Source of the DNA: Burkholderiales bacterium
Lineage (GTDB): Bacteria > Pseudomonadota > Gammaproteobacteria > Burkholderiales > Burkholderiaceae_C
Assembly (NCBI GenBank): GCA_019510465.1
Contig: JAEKKH010000158.1
Span: forward strand, 1 to 52,001
Direction: 5' to 3'
Length of the DNA: 52,001 nt
The notes beneath the pieces are model-generated. The model did not search any database. It saw only the letters and a list, made by a program, of their open reading frames with translations, and had not been told where the DNA came from. Position 1 is the stretch's first letter. Every line of letters begins with the position of its first letter. The position numbers and the translations under genes were made by a program. Of the stretch, positions 1 through 9,347 are shown piece by piece.

Positions 1-1442
<1,442 letters not shown>

Positions 1443-1524
1443 GGGGGTCGTTCGAGCGGTCGGGCGCGTGGTGCCGGAGACGCTGGACGTGTCGGCGCGA
1501 AGGTCGCAGCGGGGGTGTTGCGAG

Positions 1525-1549
1525 GGGCGCCGAAATGATGGTGGCGCCC
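1525..1549 (-). promoter_or_regulatory. Inverted repeat in the lepA leader
   Basis: On the minus strand GGGCGCC and GGCGCCC form a perfect 7-bp stem around an 11-base loop. It lies between the terminator at 1562-1595 and the lepA start and has no U-tract, so it is not itself a terminator. Its role is unknown; it could be a leader structure affecting lepA expression. Confidence 0.45.
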
Positions 1550-1561
1550 TGCGTCGAGACT

Positions 1562-1595
1562 AAAAAAAAGGCACGTCCAAAGAGAGACGCGCCTT
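1562..1595 (-). terminator. Intrinsic terminator upstream of lepA
   Basis: On the minus strand AAGGCGCGTC, an 8-base loop and GACGTGCCTT form a 10-bp stem with one G-U pair, followed by a run of T (eight in total, two of them in the stem). The orientation would stop transcripts coming from the tRNA-Arg side or from the promoter at 1633-1660, before lepA. Confidence 0.75.
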
Positions 1596-1626
1596 CCAAC
1601 AAAATCGTATGGCAACTGCTTGTTGG
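1562..1626 (-). ncRNA. Candidate small RNA or transcribed lepA attenuator
   Basis: Read on the minus strand, a promoter (TTTCCA, 16-base spacer, TACAAT) is followed about 7 bases later by a compact structured unit of roughly 65 nt. It has a 7-bp stem CCAACAA/TTGTTGG (1620-1626 with 1596-1602) around a 17-base loop, followed directly by an intrinsic terminator with a U-tract. No ORF fits. It is either a free-standing sRNA or the leader of lepA, whose ATG lies 120 bases downstream, acting by premature termination. I do not recognise a known RNA family. Confidence 0.5.
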
Positions 1627-1632
1627 GCTTTC

Positions 1633-1660
1633 ATTGTAGCCAAAAGCACCGCGCTGGAAA
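1633..1660 (-). promoter_or_regulatory. Sigma-70-like promoter for the lepA-leader RNA
   Basis: Minus-strand -35 TTTCCA (1655-1660) and -10 TACAAT (1633-1638) are separated by 16 bases. The predicted start falls near 1626, at the foot of the first hairpin of the candidate RNA. The -10 is good and the -35 is moderate. Confidence 0.45.
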
Positions 1661-1710
1661 CCGCGTCTTTGCTGGGTTTTTGTGGCGTTGCACGTCTCCA
1701 ACATGAAAAT

Positions 1711-1756
1711 TCATCCACAAGTTATGCACAGGACGGCGTGCATCGATTGTGGACAA
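1711..1756. promoter_or_regulatory. Cluster of three DnaA-box-like 9-mers
   Basis: Within 46 bases lie TCATCCACA (1711-1719, +), TTATGCACA (1722-1730, +) and TTGTCCACA (1748-1756, -). The second matches the DnaA consensus TTATNCACA exactly and the other two differ by one base. The stretch is more AT-rich than its surroundings. There is no dnaA, dnaN or gidA nearby, so a chromosomal origin is unlikely; a DnaA-titration or regulatory site is possible. Confidence 0.4.
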
Positions 1757-2062
1757 GATGGAGGCTTGCGGAAGTCACCCGGAACACCGCGACAACCCAG
1801 CGATTTCATCTTCGATTGTACCGTTTCGGGGCGTTCGGTCGGGCACGAATGATGGGCAAGTGGGTGCCCGCAAACCGCCAGCCGGACCGGCCCTCGACAC
1901 GCATCCGTCATCGGATGTTCGGCTGGCGCACAAGGCTCCTGCCTGATGAAAAGACCCATCGCCCCACTCGGCTGTCAGGTCATTGGCGCGCCGCCGTCCG
2001 GAACTTTTGGGGCCAGAGTGGAGTCCGAACCGGCACATGCCGATAACCGGTCATGGCTTCGC
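1757..2062. other. Non-coding stretch between DnaA-like boxes and tRNA-Arg
   Basis: No convincing gene is seen. Short ORFs on both strands lack Shine-Dalgarno sites and recognisable products. A TACAAT hexamer on the minus strand (1815-1820) could be a -10 element but has no good -35 partner. Confidence 0.6.
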
Positions 2063-2138
2063 TGGTGCGGCTGGCAGGAATCGAACCTGCGACCCTCTCC
2101 TTAGGAGGGAGATGCTCTATCCACTGAGCTACAGCCGC
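2063..2138 (-). tRNA. tRNA-Arg (anticodon CCT)
   Basis: The minus strand folds as a full tRNA. The acceptor stem is GCGGCTG/CAGCCGC with discriminator A and an encoded CCA. The D arm begins TAGCTCAGTGGATAGAGC, the anticodon stem is TCTCC/GGAGA with loop CTCCTAA (anticodon CCT), and the T arm is GCAGG-TTCGATT-CCTGC. It reads AGG codons, which are rare in this GC-rich genome. The gene is 76 bases including CCA and points towards lepA. Confidence 0.97.
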
Positions 2139-2344
2139 GAAGCGCGCCAGTGTATCAAGGGTCGACGACCTGCCTGCGGCGCCACGCTCGGCCCACGGCT
2201 TGCCAGGCTCTACGAAATTGCACAAGTTTCAGGCATGTGAGGGCACGCTCTACAGGAGCTGCGGTTCTATACTCCCACTCGTGCGCGCACGGCCGCTGGG
2301 GCCGTCCCGCACACCGTTCTACTGGAATCGGGGCGAAGACAGAC

Positions 2345-3784
2345 ATGGGTTCGAAATTCAAGGTTGCGGGGCTGCTGGCCCTTGGCGCGGTCGCCGGCGC
2401 CCTCACGACGATGCAGCTGCAGGCCACTGCGCGCAACTCCCTGGCCGCGCTGCCCCTGGATGACATCCAGCGCCTGACCGACGTGTTCCAGCGCATCAAG
2501 GACGACTACGTCGTTCCGGTCGACGAGAAGAAGCTGATCTCCGACGCGATCAGCGGCATGGTGTCGGGCCTCGACCCGCACTCGCAGTATTTCGACAAGA
2601 AGTCGTACAAGGAATTCCGCGAGGCGACCACGGGCCGCTTCGTCGGCGTGGGCATCGAGATCGGCATGGAGGACGGCCTCGTCAAGATCGTCTCGCCGAT
2701 CGAGGGCTCGCCCGCCTTTCGCGCGGGCCTCAAGCCGAACGACCTCATCACCAAGATCGACGACACGCAGGTCAAGGGCCTGACGATGGACCAGGCCGTC
2801 AAGAAGATGCGCGGCGATCCAGGCTCCAAGGTCGTGCTCACCATCTTCCGCAAGGACGAGAGCCGCAGCTTCCCGGTGACCATCACGCGCGCCGAGATCA
2901 CCGTGCAGAGCGTCAAGGCCAAGGACATCGACGGCTACGCCTGGGTGCGCGTCAACCAGTTCCAGGAACGCACGGTCGAGGACTTCGCCGCCAAGGTCGA
3001 GGACCTGTACAGGAAGGACCCGAAGATCAAGGGCTTCGTGCTCGACCTGCGCAACGATCCGGGCGGCCTGCTCGAGGGCGCCGTGGGCATCTCCTCGGCC
3101 TTCCTGCCGGCCGACTCGATCGTCGTGAAGACCAACGGCCAGATCAGCGAATCCAAGCAGACCTTCAAGGCCTCGCCCGACGACTACCTGCGCCGCGGCG
3201 GCAGCGATCCGCTCAAGCACCTGCCGGCGGCCCTGAAGACGGTGCCGCTGGTGGTGCTGATCAACGGCGGCTCGGCCTCGGCCAGCGAGATCGTGGCCGG
3301 CGCGCTGCAGGACTACCACCGCGGCACGCTGATGGGCGCGCAGTCCTTCGGCAAGGGCTCCGTGCAGACCGTGATGCCCTTGGGCGGCGGCGACACCGCC
3401 ATCAAGATCACGACCGCGCGCTACTTCACCCCCAGCGGCCGCTCCATCCAGGAAAAGGGCATCCTGCCCGAGGTCTGGGTCGACGAGACGGCCGAAGGCG
3501 ACATCTACGCCGCGCTGCGCACGCGCGAGGCCGACCTCGACAAGCACCTGGTCAACGAGGACTACAAGGCCGACCCGGCGCGCGAGAAGGAACGCGAGGA
3601 AGCGCGCGCCAAGTTCGAGGCCGAGCTGGCCAAGAACGCGAACAAGCCGCCCAAGCCGCTGCCCGAGTTCGGTTCCACCGAGGACTTCCAGCTGAACCAG
3701 GCGCTCAACCGCCTGCGCGGCCAGCCGGTGATGGTCAGCAAGACGGCGACCGAGCGCAAGCCCGAAGACACCTCGACTCAGTGA
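2345..3784 (+). CDS. ctpA: Carboxy-terminal processing protease (S41 family, PDZ)
   Basis: A 479-residue periplasmic serine protease that removes C-terminal segments from envelope proteins. It has an N-terminal signal or anchor segment (about residues 7-24), an S41 N-terminal helical region with GLDPHS near 75-80, a PDZ domain (about 95-175) and the catalytic domain. The Ser sits in NGGSASASE near 307-315 and the general-base Lys in FGKGSVQT at about 337. The ATG at 2345 was chosen because it starts the hydrophobic signal; the frame extends further upstream into non-coding DNA. The C-terminal tail (about 395-479) is charged and Lys/Glu-rich. A moeB gene follows after a REP-like repeat, an arrangement familiar in Burkholderiales. 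Confidence 0.93.
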   Translation: MGSKFKVAGLLALGAVAGALTTMQLQATARNSLAALPLDDIQRLTDVFQRIKDDYVVPVDEKKLISDAISGMVSGLDPHSQYFDKKSYKEFREATTGRFVGVGIEIGMEDGLVKIVSPIEGSPAFRAGLKPNDLITKIDDTQVKGLTMDQAVKKMRGDPGSKVVLTIFRKDESRSFPVTITRAEITVQSVKAKDIDGYAWVRVNQFQERTVEDFAAKVEDLYRKDPKIKGFVLDLRNDPGGLLEGAVGISSAFLPADSIVVKTNGQISESKQTFKASPDDYLRRGGSDPLKHLPAALKTVPLVVLINGGSASASEIVAGALQDYHRGTLMGAQSFGKGSVQTVMPLGGGDTAIKITTARYFTPSGRSIQEKGILPEVWVDETAEGDIYAALRTREADLDKHLVNEDYKADPAREKEREEARAKFEAELAKNANKPPKPLPEFGSTEDFQLNQALNRLRGQPVMVSKTATERKPEDTSTQ

Positions 3785-3785
3785 G

Positions 3786-3922
3786 CCCCCACGCTCGCTG
3801 GCGCTCGCTGCCCCCGAGGGGGCCTGCCGCGAGCGGCCCGGCGGAGACGAGAATCGACGGCCCCACGGTCGCTGGCGCTCCCTGCCCCCGAGGGGCCGGC
3901 CGCGAGTGGCCCGGCAAAGCCG
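3786..3922 (+). repeat. Two direct copies of a REP-like GC-rich repeat
   Basis: Copy A (about 3786-3842) and copy B (about 3861-3922) share a core of the form CCCCACG-TCGCTGGCGCTC-CTGCCCCCGAGGGG, then GCCGCGAG-GGCCCGGC. The CCCCCGAGGGGG part is itself palindromic. A third copy lies in opposite orientation at 4796-4868, so moeB is bracketed. Short repeats of this type are common between genes in Burkholderiales; no transposase is present. Confidence 0.75.
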
Positions 3923-3999
3923 GATCCACCGCTCCCTCGAACTTCCTCAGGATCGCTTGATCGCCAGAGCCGGGGGCGCTCAACTCCCCGGGCAACACG

Positions 4000-4791
4000 A
4001 TGACCGACGACGAGCTGCTGCGATATTCGCGCCACATCCTGCTCGACGAGATCGGCATCGAGGGCCAGGAGCGCATTCGGGCGGCGCGCGCGCTGGTGAT
4101 CGGCGCCGGCGGGCTCGGCTCGCCCGTGGCGCTGTACCTCGGCAGCGCGGGCATCGGGCGCCTCACGCTGGTGGACGACGACGCCGTCGACCTGACCAAC
4201 CTGCAGCGCCAGGTCGCCCATACCCATGACCGTATCGGCCATGCCAAGGTCGACTCGGCCCGCGCGGCGGTGCGCGCGATCGCGCCGGAGGCCCGCGTCG
4301 TCGCGGTGCGCCGGCGCGCCGACGCCGCGGCGCTGGCCGTTCTCGTCGCGGATGCCGACGTGGTGCTCGATTGCAGCGACAACTTCGCCACCCGCCAGGC
4401 CGTCAACGCGGCGTGCGTCGCCGCGCGCCTGCCGCTGGTGTCGGGCGCCGCGATCGCCTTCGACGGCCAGCTCTCGACATGGGACACGCGCCGGCCCGAG
4501 GCGCCCTGCTACGCCTGCGTGTTTCCCCCCGCGAGCGCGCCGCCGGAGGTGCGCTGCGCCACGATGGGCGTGTTCGCGCCACTGGTGGGCATCGTCGGCG
4601 CGATGCAGGCGGCCGAGGCGCTGAAGCTCGTCGCCGGCATCGGCACGTCGCTCGCGGGGCGGCTGCAGATGCTGGATGCGCGCACGATGGAGTGGACGAC
4701 CATCTCGGTGCCGCGCGACCCGGCCTGCCCGGTGTGCGCGACTCGGCCCTGGCGTGCGGCCGCTCGCACCTCCCGGGCGAGATTCGAGTGA
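4000..4791 (+). CDS. moeB: MoeB/ThiF-family adenylyltransferase
   Basis: A 263-residue E1-like enzyme that adenylates the C-terminal glycine of a ubiquitin-fold sulfur carrier, MoaD for molybdopterin synthesis or ThiS for thiazole synthesis. It opens with the conserved RYSRHILLDEIG, then the nucleotide-binding GAGGLGS (about 33-39), the LTNLQRQ motif and DCSDNF. Zinc is held by two CxxC pairs (CYAC and CPVC). The segment VRCATMGVFAPLVG aligns with the MoeB active-site region. There is no C-terminal rhodanese domain, so it is the short bacterial form. Which carrier it serves cannot be told from the window. The gene lies alone between inverted repeats. Confidence 0.92.
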   Translation: MTDDELLRYSRHILLDEIGIEGQERIRAARALVIGAGGLGSPVALYLGSAGIGRLTLVDDDAVDLTNLQRQVAHTHDRIGHAKVDSARAAVRAIAPEARVVAVRRRADAAALAVLVADADVVLDCSDNFATRQAVNAACVAARLPLVSGAAIAFDGQLSTWDTRRPEAPCYACVFPPASAPPEVRCATMGVFAPLVGIVGAMQAAEALKLVAGIGTSLAGRLQMLDARTMEWTTISVPRDPACPVCATRPWRAAARTSRARFE

Positions 4792-4795
4792 ACGC

Positions 4796-4868
4796 CGGAT
4801 CCGGCTCCGCCAGGCCAGTGGCGGCGGGCCCCTCGGGGCAGGGAGCGCGAGCGACCGGGGAGCCCACT
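4796..4868 (-). repeat. Inverted copy of the REP-like repeat
   Basis: The reverse complement reads CCCCGGTCGCTCGCGCTCCC then TGCCCCGAGGGGCCCGCCGC and GGCGGAGCCGGATCCGG, matching copies A and B upstream of moeB. The gene is therefore flanked by oppositely oriented elements. Confidence 0.7.
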
Positions 4869-4890
4869 GTCTGGAGGTAAGCTGCCGCCC

Positions 4891-5793
4891 ATGAAGCACC
4901 GTCCCCTGAAGGCAAGAAACTTCCCCACCGCCGTCGAAGACGCCGCCAAGTCCAAGAAGCCGCCCTCGCTGTACGACGGTCCCGGCAGCGCCTACCACCT
5001 CGCGTTCACCGACCTCGACTTCCTGCTGCAGGAGGAACTGCGCCCGGTGCGCATGCAGCTCGAACTGATGAAGCCCGAGATGGTGCAGGCCAGGCACGGG
5101 ATCGAATCGACCATCGTGCTGTTCGGCAGCGCCCGCATCAAGACGCCCGAGGCGGCGCGGCAGCAGCTTGCCGACGCCATGCGCGGCGGGGACGAGCCGG
5201 CGATCAAGCGCGCGGAAACGGCCGTCAACATGAGCCACCACTACGCCGAGGCTCACCGCTTCGCGGAGATGATTACGGTCCGGACGCGCCACCTCGCCAC
5301 GCCGATCCACGTCGTCACCGGCGGCGGGCCCGGCATCATGGAAGCCGGCAACCGCGGCGCGTTCGAGTCGGGCGGCAAGAGCATCGGCCTGAACATCGTG
5401 CTGCCCCACGAGCAGCAGCCCAATCCGTACATCACGCCGGAGCTGTGCTTCCAGTTCCACTACTTCGCGCTGCGCAAGATGCATTTCCTGATGCGCGCCG
5501 TCGCGCTGGCGTGCTTCCCGGGCGGCTTCGGCACGCTGGACGAGCTGTTCGAGGTGCTCACGCTGATCCAGACCGGCAAGTCGCGCCCGCGCCCGATCCT
5601 GCTGTTCGGCGCCGCGTTCTGGAAGCGCCTGATCGACTTCGACCTGCTGATCGAGGCCGGCATGATCTCGCCCGAGGACGTGCACCTGTTCAAGTTCGTC
5701 GAGACGGCCGAGGAAGGCTGGGCGGCGCTCAAGGGCGCCTACGGCTTCGAAGGCATCGAAGATGCCCCGGACAAGACCGGCGGCGAGCTTTGA
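4891..5793 (+). CDS. LOG-family protein (Rossmann-fold, PGGxGTxxE)
   Basis: A 300-residue protein of the lysine-decarboxylase-like LOG superfamily. Characterised members cleave ribose-5-phosphate from nucleoside monophosphates (cytokinin-activating LOG, PpnN-like nucleosidases). The family signature appears as GGGPGIMEAGNRGA (about 150-163) and PGGFGTLDELFE (about 210-221). The N-terminal 70 or so residues (YDGPGSAYHLAFTDLDFL) are an extension not found in the shortest LOG proteins, placing it with the longer TIGR00730-like forms. The ATG at 4891 follows weak GGAGGTAAG about 10 bases upstream. It ends 59 bases before the arginase gene on the same strand, so the two may be co-transcribed. The substrate is not predictable from sequence. 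Confidence 0.85.
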   Translation: MKHRPLKARNFPTAVEDAAKSKKPPSLYDGPGSAYHLAFTDLDFLLQEELRPVRMQLELMKPEMVQARHGIESTIVLFGSARIKTPEAARQQLADAMRGGDEPAIKRAETAVNMSHHYAEAHRFAEMITVRTRHLATPIHVVTGGGPGIMEAGNRGAFESGGKSIGLNIVLPHEQQPNPYITPELCFQFHYFALRKMHFLMRAVALACFPGGFGTLDELFEVLTLIQTGKSRPRPILLFGAAFWKRLIDFDLLIEAGMISPEDVHLFKFVETAEEGWAALKGAYGFEGIEDAPDKTGGEL

Positions 5794-5852
5794 TCGGCCA
5801 AAGGCCCGCCAACTCGAATCATTCGCACCTGACACGCGGGGACAATCGCGCC

Positions 5853-6764
5853 ATGACCAAAGTCTCACTCATCGGCGCGCCGACCGACATCGGCGCAGGC
5901 GCCCGCGGCGCCAGCATGGGCCCGGAGGCGATGCGCGTCGCCGAGATCGGCCCGACGCTGCAGGCCCACGGCATCGAGGTCTTCGACCGCGGCAACCTGC
6001 TGGGCCCCGCCAACCCGTGGCAGCCGCCCGTCGACGGCTTCCGGCACCTGCCCGAGGTGGCGGCCTGGAACCGCGCGGTGCACGACGCCGTGCATGCCGA
6101 GCTCGCGATCGGGCACCTGCCCATCCTGCTCGGTGGCGACCATTGCCTGGGCATCGGCTCGATCAGCGCCGTCGCGCGCCACTGCCGCGAGAAGGGCAAG
6201 AAGCTGCGCATCCTGTGGCTGGACGCGCACGCCGACTTCAACACCCACGTGCTCACGCCCAGCGGCAACATCCACGGCATGCCCGTGGCCTGCCTGTGCG
6301 GCCACGGCCCGCAGGAGCTCATCGAGATCGGCGGCCAGGTGCCGGCCATCAACGCGAAGTGGATGCGCCAGATCGGCATCCGCAGCGTCGACCCGGGCGA
6401 GAAGAAGTTCGTGCACGAGATGGGCCTCGAGGTGTTCGACATGCGCTACATCGACGAGATGGGCATGCGCCACACGATGGAGCTGGCGCTCGCCACGCTC
6501 GACGAGAACACCCACCTGCACGTCAGCTTCGACGTCGACTTCCTCGACCCGCAGATCGCCCCCGGCGTCGGCACCACCATCCCCGGCGGCCCGACCTACC
6601 GCGAGGCGCAGTTGTGCATGGAGATGATCGCCGACACCGGCCGGCTGGCCTCGCTCGACGTGATGGAACTCAACCCCGCGCTCGACGTGCGCAACCAGAC
6701 CGCCACGCTGGCCGTCGACCTGATCGAGAGCCTGTTCGGCAAGAGCACGCTGATGCGCAAATAG
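5853..6764 (+). CDS. rocF: Arginase
   Basis: A 303-residue ureohydrolase converting arginine to ornithine and urea in the cytosol. The binuclear manganese ligands are all visible: GGDHCLGIGS (about 93-102), DAHADFN (about 126-132) and SFDVDFLDP (about 227-235). The SGNIHGMP loop that follows the second metal motif and the N-terminal GAPTDIGAGARGASMGP are typical of arginase rather than agmatinase. The start at 5853 was chosen because MTKVSLIGAP is the family N-terminus; the frame stays open far upstream as a shadow of the LOG gene. The length matches the family. Confidence 0.93.
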   Translation: MTKVSLIGAPTDIGAGARGASMGPEAMRVAEIGPTLQAHGIEVFDRGNLLGPANPWQPPVDGFRHLPEVAAWNRAVHDAVHAELAIGHLPILLGGDHCLGIGSISAVARHCREKGKKLRILWLDAHADFNTHVLTPSGNIHGMPVACLCGHGPQELIEIGGQVPAINAKWMRQIGIRSVDPGEKKFVHEMGLEVFDMRYIDEMGMRHTMELALATLDENTHLHVSFDVDFLDPQIAPGVGTTIPGGPTYREAQLCMEMIADTGRLASLDVMELNPALDVRNQTATLAVDLIESLFGKSTLMRK

Positions 6765-6823
6765 GCGCGCCGGCCGGCGCCTTGGCGCATGCCGGGCGCG
6801 GGATGTCGCCGGCGGAGGGCCGC

Positions 6824-7024
6824 ATGACGCGCGCCGTCTGCCAGGCGGTCCACATCGACCTCGTCATCCAGAAGGTGCTCAAGGGCCTGGCCATGCCGAC
6901 CGGCGACCTGCCGCGCGAGGCCGGCTGGCCCGAAGGCTTCGATGTCCGGATGGACGGCGTCGACGTCGCCTTTCGCGCGCACGTCCGCAGGCGCCACGCG
7001 ATGATCGCCGAGGCCGCTGCGTGA
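6824..7024 (+). CDS. Small protein of unknown function (66 aa)
   Basis: Not recognised. The product is MTRAVCQAVHIDLVIQKVLK and onward to AMIAEAAA. Codon third positions are almost all G or C, as in neighbouring real genes. An alternative start at 6802 would add seven residues. The stop codon overlaps the ATG of the next small ORF (TGATG), suggesting translational coupling. No signal peptide or membrane segment is seen. Confidence 0.5.
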   Translation: MTRAVCQAVHIDLVIQKVLKGLAMPTGDLPREAGWPEGFDVRMDGVDVAFRAHVRRRHAMIAEAAA

Positions 7025-7095
7025 TGCAGAAAAAAGTGCAGGTGGTCATGCTCCCGGACGACACGCTGCCCGTGCGCTGGGTGGGCGTGCGGTAA
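7024..7095 (+). CDS. Very small ORF (23 aa) coupled to the preceding one
   Basis: The ORF reads MQKKVQVVMLPDDTLPVRWV plus GVR and begins on the A of the upstream stop (TGATG). It may be a small translated peptide or chance. The KVQVVMLPDDTLPVRW stretch looks like a folded-protein beta strand rather than random GC-rich sequence, but there is no homologue I recognise. Confidence 0.3.
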   Translation: MQKKVQVVMLPDDTLPVRWVGVR

Positions 7096-7261
7096 CCGCG
7101 GGGCCGCGACGGCGCGCCTTGGAGGCCGGTTAGCCCCTGCTGGCGTGAACGACTTCGCATCCGCGTGTGACACGGCGTACAAAGAGCATCCTGGCCCAGC
7201 TTCGGGTATGCCACGTGCTCTTGGCAGCTGGACCGTAGCACCGCGCCCCTGGCGCCGGCCC

Positions 7262-9337
7262 ATGACCGCTCCATCGCCTCGTCGATCCCTCGGCACCAAG
7301 CTGCGGCTCGCCATCCTCGGCTCCACCCTGGTGGCGCTGGCACTCGCCCTCGGCGCCTCCATCGTCTACGACCTGGGGACGTGGCATCGCGGCTGGATCG
7401 CCGAGGTGCGGGCGCAGTCGGAGCTGCTGGGTCATGCGAGCGCGGACGACCTGGCCGCCGGCAACCCGCGCGGCGCCAACGAGGCGCTGGCGATGCTGCG
7501 GCTGCAGCCGCGGATGCGCAGCGCCGCGGTCTACGACGCGCAGGGGCGTCTGTTCGCCGTGTGGAACGCCGCGGACGCGATGCCGCCGCCGGCGGCGATC
7601 GCCAACGTGGAAAACGACGGCGCGCAGGAACTGCTGGTGCGCAGCCCCATCCTCGACCAGGGCCGCATGCTGGGCACGGTCGTCGTGCGCGCGCGTGACG
7701 AGCTCGAGGACCGCATCGCCAGCTACGGCGCGCTGGTGCTCGCGCTGATGCTGCTGGCGGCCGCCGGTACCTGGGCCGTCTCGGGCTGGCTCAAGGCGAT
7801 CGTGACCCAGCCGCTCGCCGCGATGACCGACATCGCCCACGAGGCGGTGCGCGACGGCGTGCTCTCGCGCCGCGCGCCCAAGCTGGGCGAGGACGAGGTG
7901 GGCGAGCTGGTCGATGCGTTCAACGGCCTGCTGGCCGAGATCGAGCGGCGCAAGTCCGAACAGGAAGCCGCGGCGGCGGAGAAGGACCTCGAGGTCGCGG
8001 AACGCCGCCACGTGCAGGCGCTGCTGCAGCGGCTCAACGAGGAGCTCGAGCGCCGCGTGCACGAACGCACCGCGCAGCTGGAGGAGTCCAACCGCGACCT
8101 GATCGCCGCCACGCGCGAGGCGGAGAACGCGAACCGCGCGAAGTCGGAGTTCCTGTCGAACATGAGCCACGAGCTGCGGACGCCGCTCAACGCGATCATC
8201 GGTTTCGGCCAGCTCCTCAGCCACGGCGACGCGGCCGGCGCCGGTCCGGAACGCAACCAGGCGTTCGTGCAGCACATCGTCGATGCCGGCAACCACCTGC
8301 TCACGCTGATCAACGAGATCCTGAACCTGGCGCAGATCGAGTCGGGCAAGGTCTCCATCAGCCTGGAACCGGTCGAACTGCGCGAGGTGCTCGACGAATG
8401 CCATGCGCTGACCCGCACCGCGTCGGCGCAGCGTGGCATCCGCCTCGTGTTCCCGTCGGAGACGGCGATGGTGGTCAACGCGGACCGCACGCGGCTCAAG
8501 CAGGTACTGCTGAACCTGCTGTCCAACGCCGTGAAGTACAACCGCGAGCACGGCGCCGTCCTCGTGGAATGCACGGTGGGCGACCAGGGCAAGGTGCGCA
8601 TCGCGGTGCAGGACACCGGCGTCGGCCTCACTCCGGAGCAGCTGCGCGGCCTGTTCCAGCCGTTCAACCGCCTCGGCCGCGACAAGAGCGGCATCGAGGG
8701 CAGCGGCATCGGCCTCGCGCTGACCAAGCGGCTGGTGGAGCTGATGGGCGGCATGATCGGGGTGCACAGCACGCCCGGCACCGGCAGCACGTTCTGGATC
8801 GACCTGCGCAGTGCCGAGCCGCTGAAGGTGGATCTCGCGCGCGTGCCGGCGCGCCTGCCCCCGCCCGGCGAGCTCGCGGGCGGCGAGCCGGACGTGGCCA
8901 CCATCCTGTGCGTGGACGACAACCGCGCCAACCTCGCGCTGCTGACCGAGGCGCTGTCGCTGCGCGCCGACTGCCTCGTGCTGACCGCCTCGGACGGCCA
9001 GGCCGGCGTCGACATGGCGCGCACGCACAGTCCCGACGTCATCCTGATGGACAACAACATGCCCGTCATGAGCGGCCGCGAGGCGATGCGCATCCTGCGC
9101 GAGGATCCCGCCACCGCGGGCATCCCCATCATCGCGGTGAGCGCGGCGGCGATGCCCGGGACCGTATCGGACGGCCTCGAGCAGGGCTACTTCCGCTACC
9201 TGGTCAAGCCGTACGACCTGGTCGACCTGACCGACGCGATCGACGCCGCGATCGATGTCTCGCGCGGCGCCGAGGCCACGCGGCGCGCCGCCAGCCGCGA
9301 CGCCGTGCCCGGCTTCGAGCCACCGGCGGCGGCATGA
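7262..9337 (+). CDS. Hybrid sensor histidine kinase/response regulator
   Basis: A 691-residue inner-membrane kinase. From the N-terminus: a membrane segment (about 13-33), a periplasmic sensor of about 120 residues, a second membrane segment (about 155-178), HAMP, a coiled coil (ERRVHERTAQLEESN), then HisKA with the phospho-His in SNMSHELRTPLNAIIGF (near 303). The HATPase has its N, G1 (DTGVGL), F and G2 (GIGLAL) boxes. A C-terminal receiver starts near ILCVDDNRAN with the phospho-Asp in VILMDNNMP (near 596) and the conserved Lys in YLVKPYD. The ATG at 7262 gives a normal positively charged N-terminus ahead of the first membrane span; an in-frame ATG at 7145 would add a tail without homology. 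The signal sensed is unknown. No separate response regulator is adjacent. Confidence 0.9.
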   Translation: MTAPSPRRSLGTKLRLAILGSTLVALALALGASIVYDLGTWHRGWIAEVRAQSELLGHASADDLAAGNPRGANEALAMLRLQPRMRSAAVYDAQGRLFAVWNAADAMPPPAAIANVENDGAQELLVRSPILDQGRMLGTVVVRARDELEDRIASYGALVLALMLLAAAGTWAVSGWLKAIVTQPLAAMTDIAHEAVRDGVLSRRAPKLGEDEVGELVDAFNGLLAEIERRKSEQEAAAAEKDLEVAERRHVQALLQRLNEELERRVHERTAQLEESNRDLIAATREAENANRAKSEFLSNMSHELRTPLNAIIGFGQLLSHGDAAGAGPERNQAFVQHIVDAGNHLLTLINEILNLAQIESGKVSISLEPVELREVLDECHALTRTASAQRGIRLVFPSETAMVVNADRTRLKQVLLNLLSNAVKYNREHGAVLVECTVGDQGKVRIAVQDTGVGLTPEQLRGLFQPFNRLGRDKSGIEGSGIGLALTKRLVELMGGMIGVHSTPGTGSTFWIDLRSAEPLKVDLARVPARLPPPGELAGGEPDVATILCVDDNRANLALLTEALSLRADCLVLTASDGQAGVDMARTHSPDVILMDNNMPVMSGREAMRILREDPATAGIPIIAVSAAAMPGTVSDGLEQGYFRYLVKPYDLVDLTDAIDAAIDVSRGAEATRRAASRDAVPGFEPPAAA

Positions 9338-9347
9338 CGCGCGTGCG

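Noticed and set aside
1711-1756. Chromosomal origin oriC
   Set aside because: Only three boxes, no dnaA/dnaN/gidA neighbours and no long AT-rich unwinding element.
1711-1809. A 32-residue minus-strand ORF beginning MKSLGCRGVPGDF near a TACAAT hexamer
   Set aside because: No Shine-Dalgarno, a start too close to the putative -10, and overlap with the DnaA-like boxes; a chance ORF is likelier.
1609-2046. Plus-strand ORF of 145 codons between lepA and the tRNA
   Set aside because: Mixed codon use, no recognisable domain and no ribosome binding site; it covers the promoter and DnaA-like boxes.
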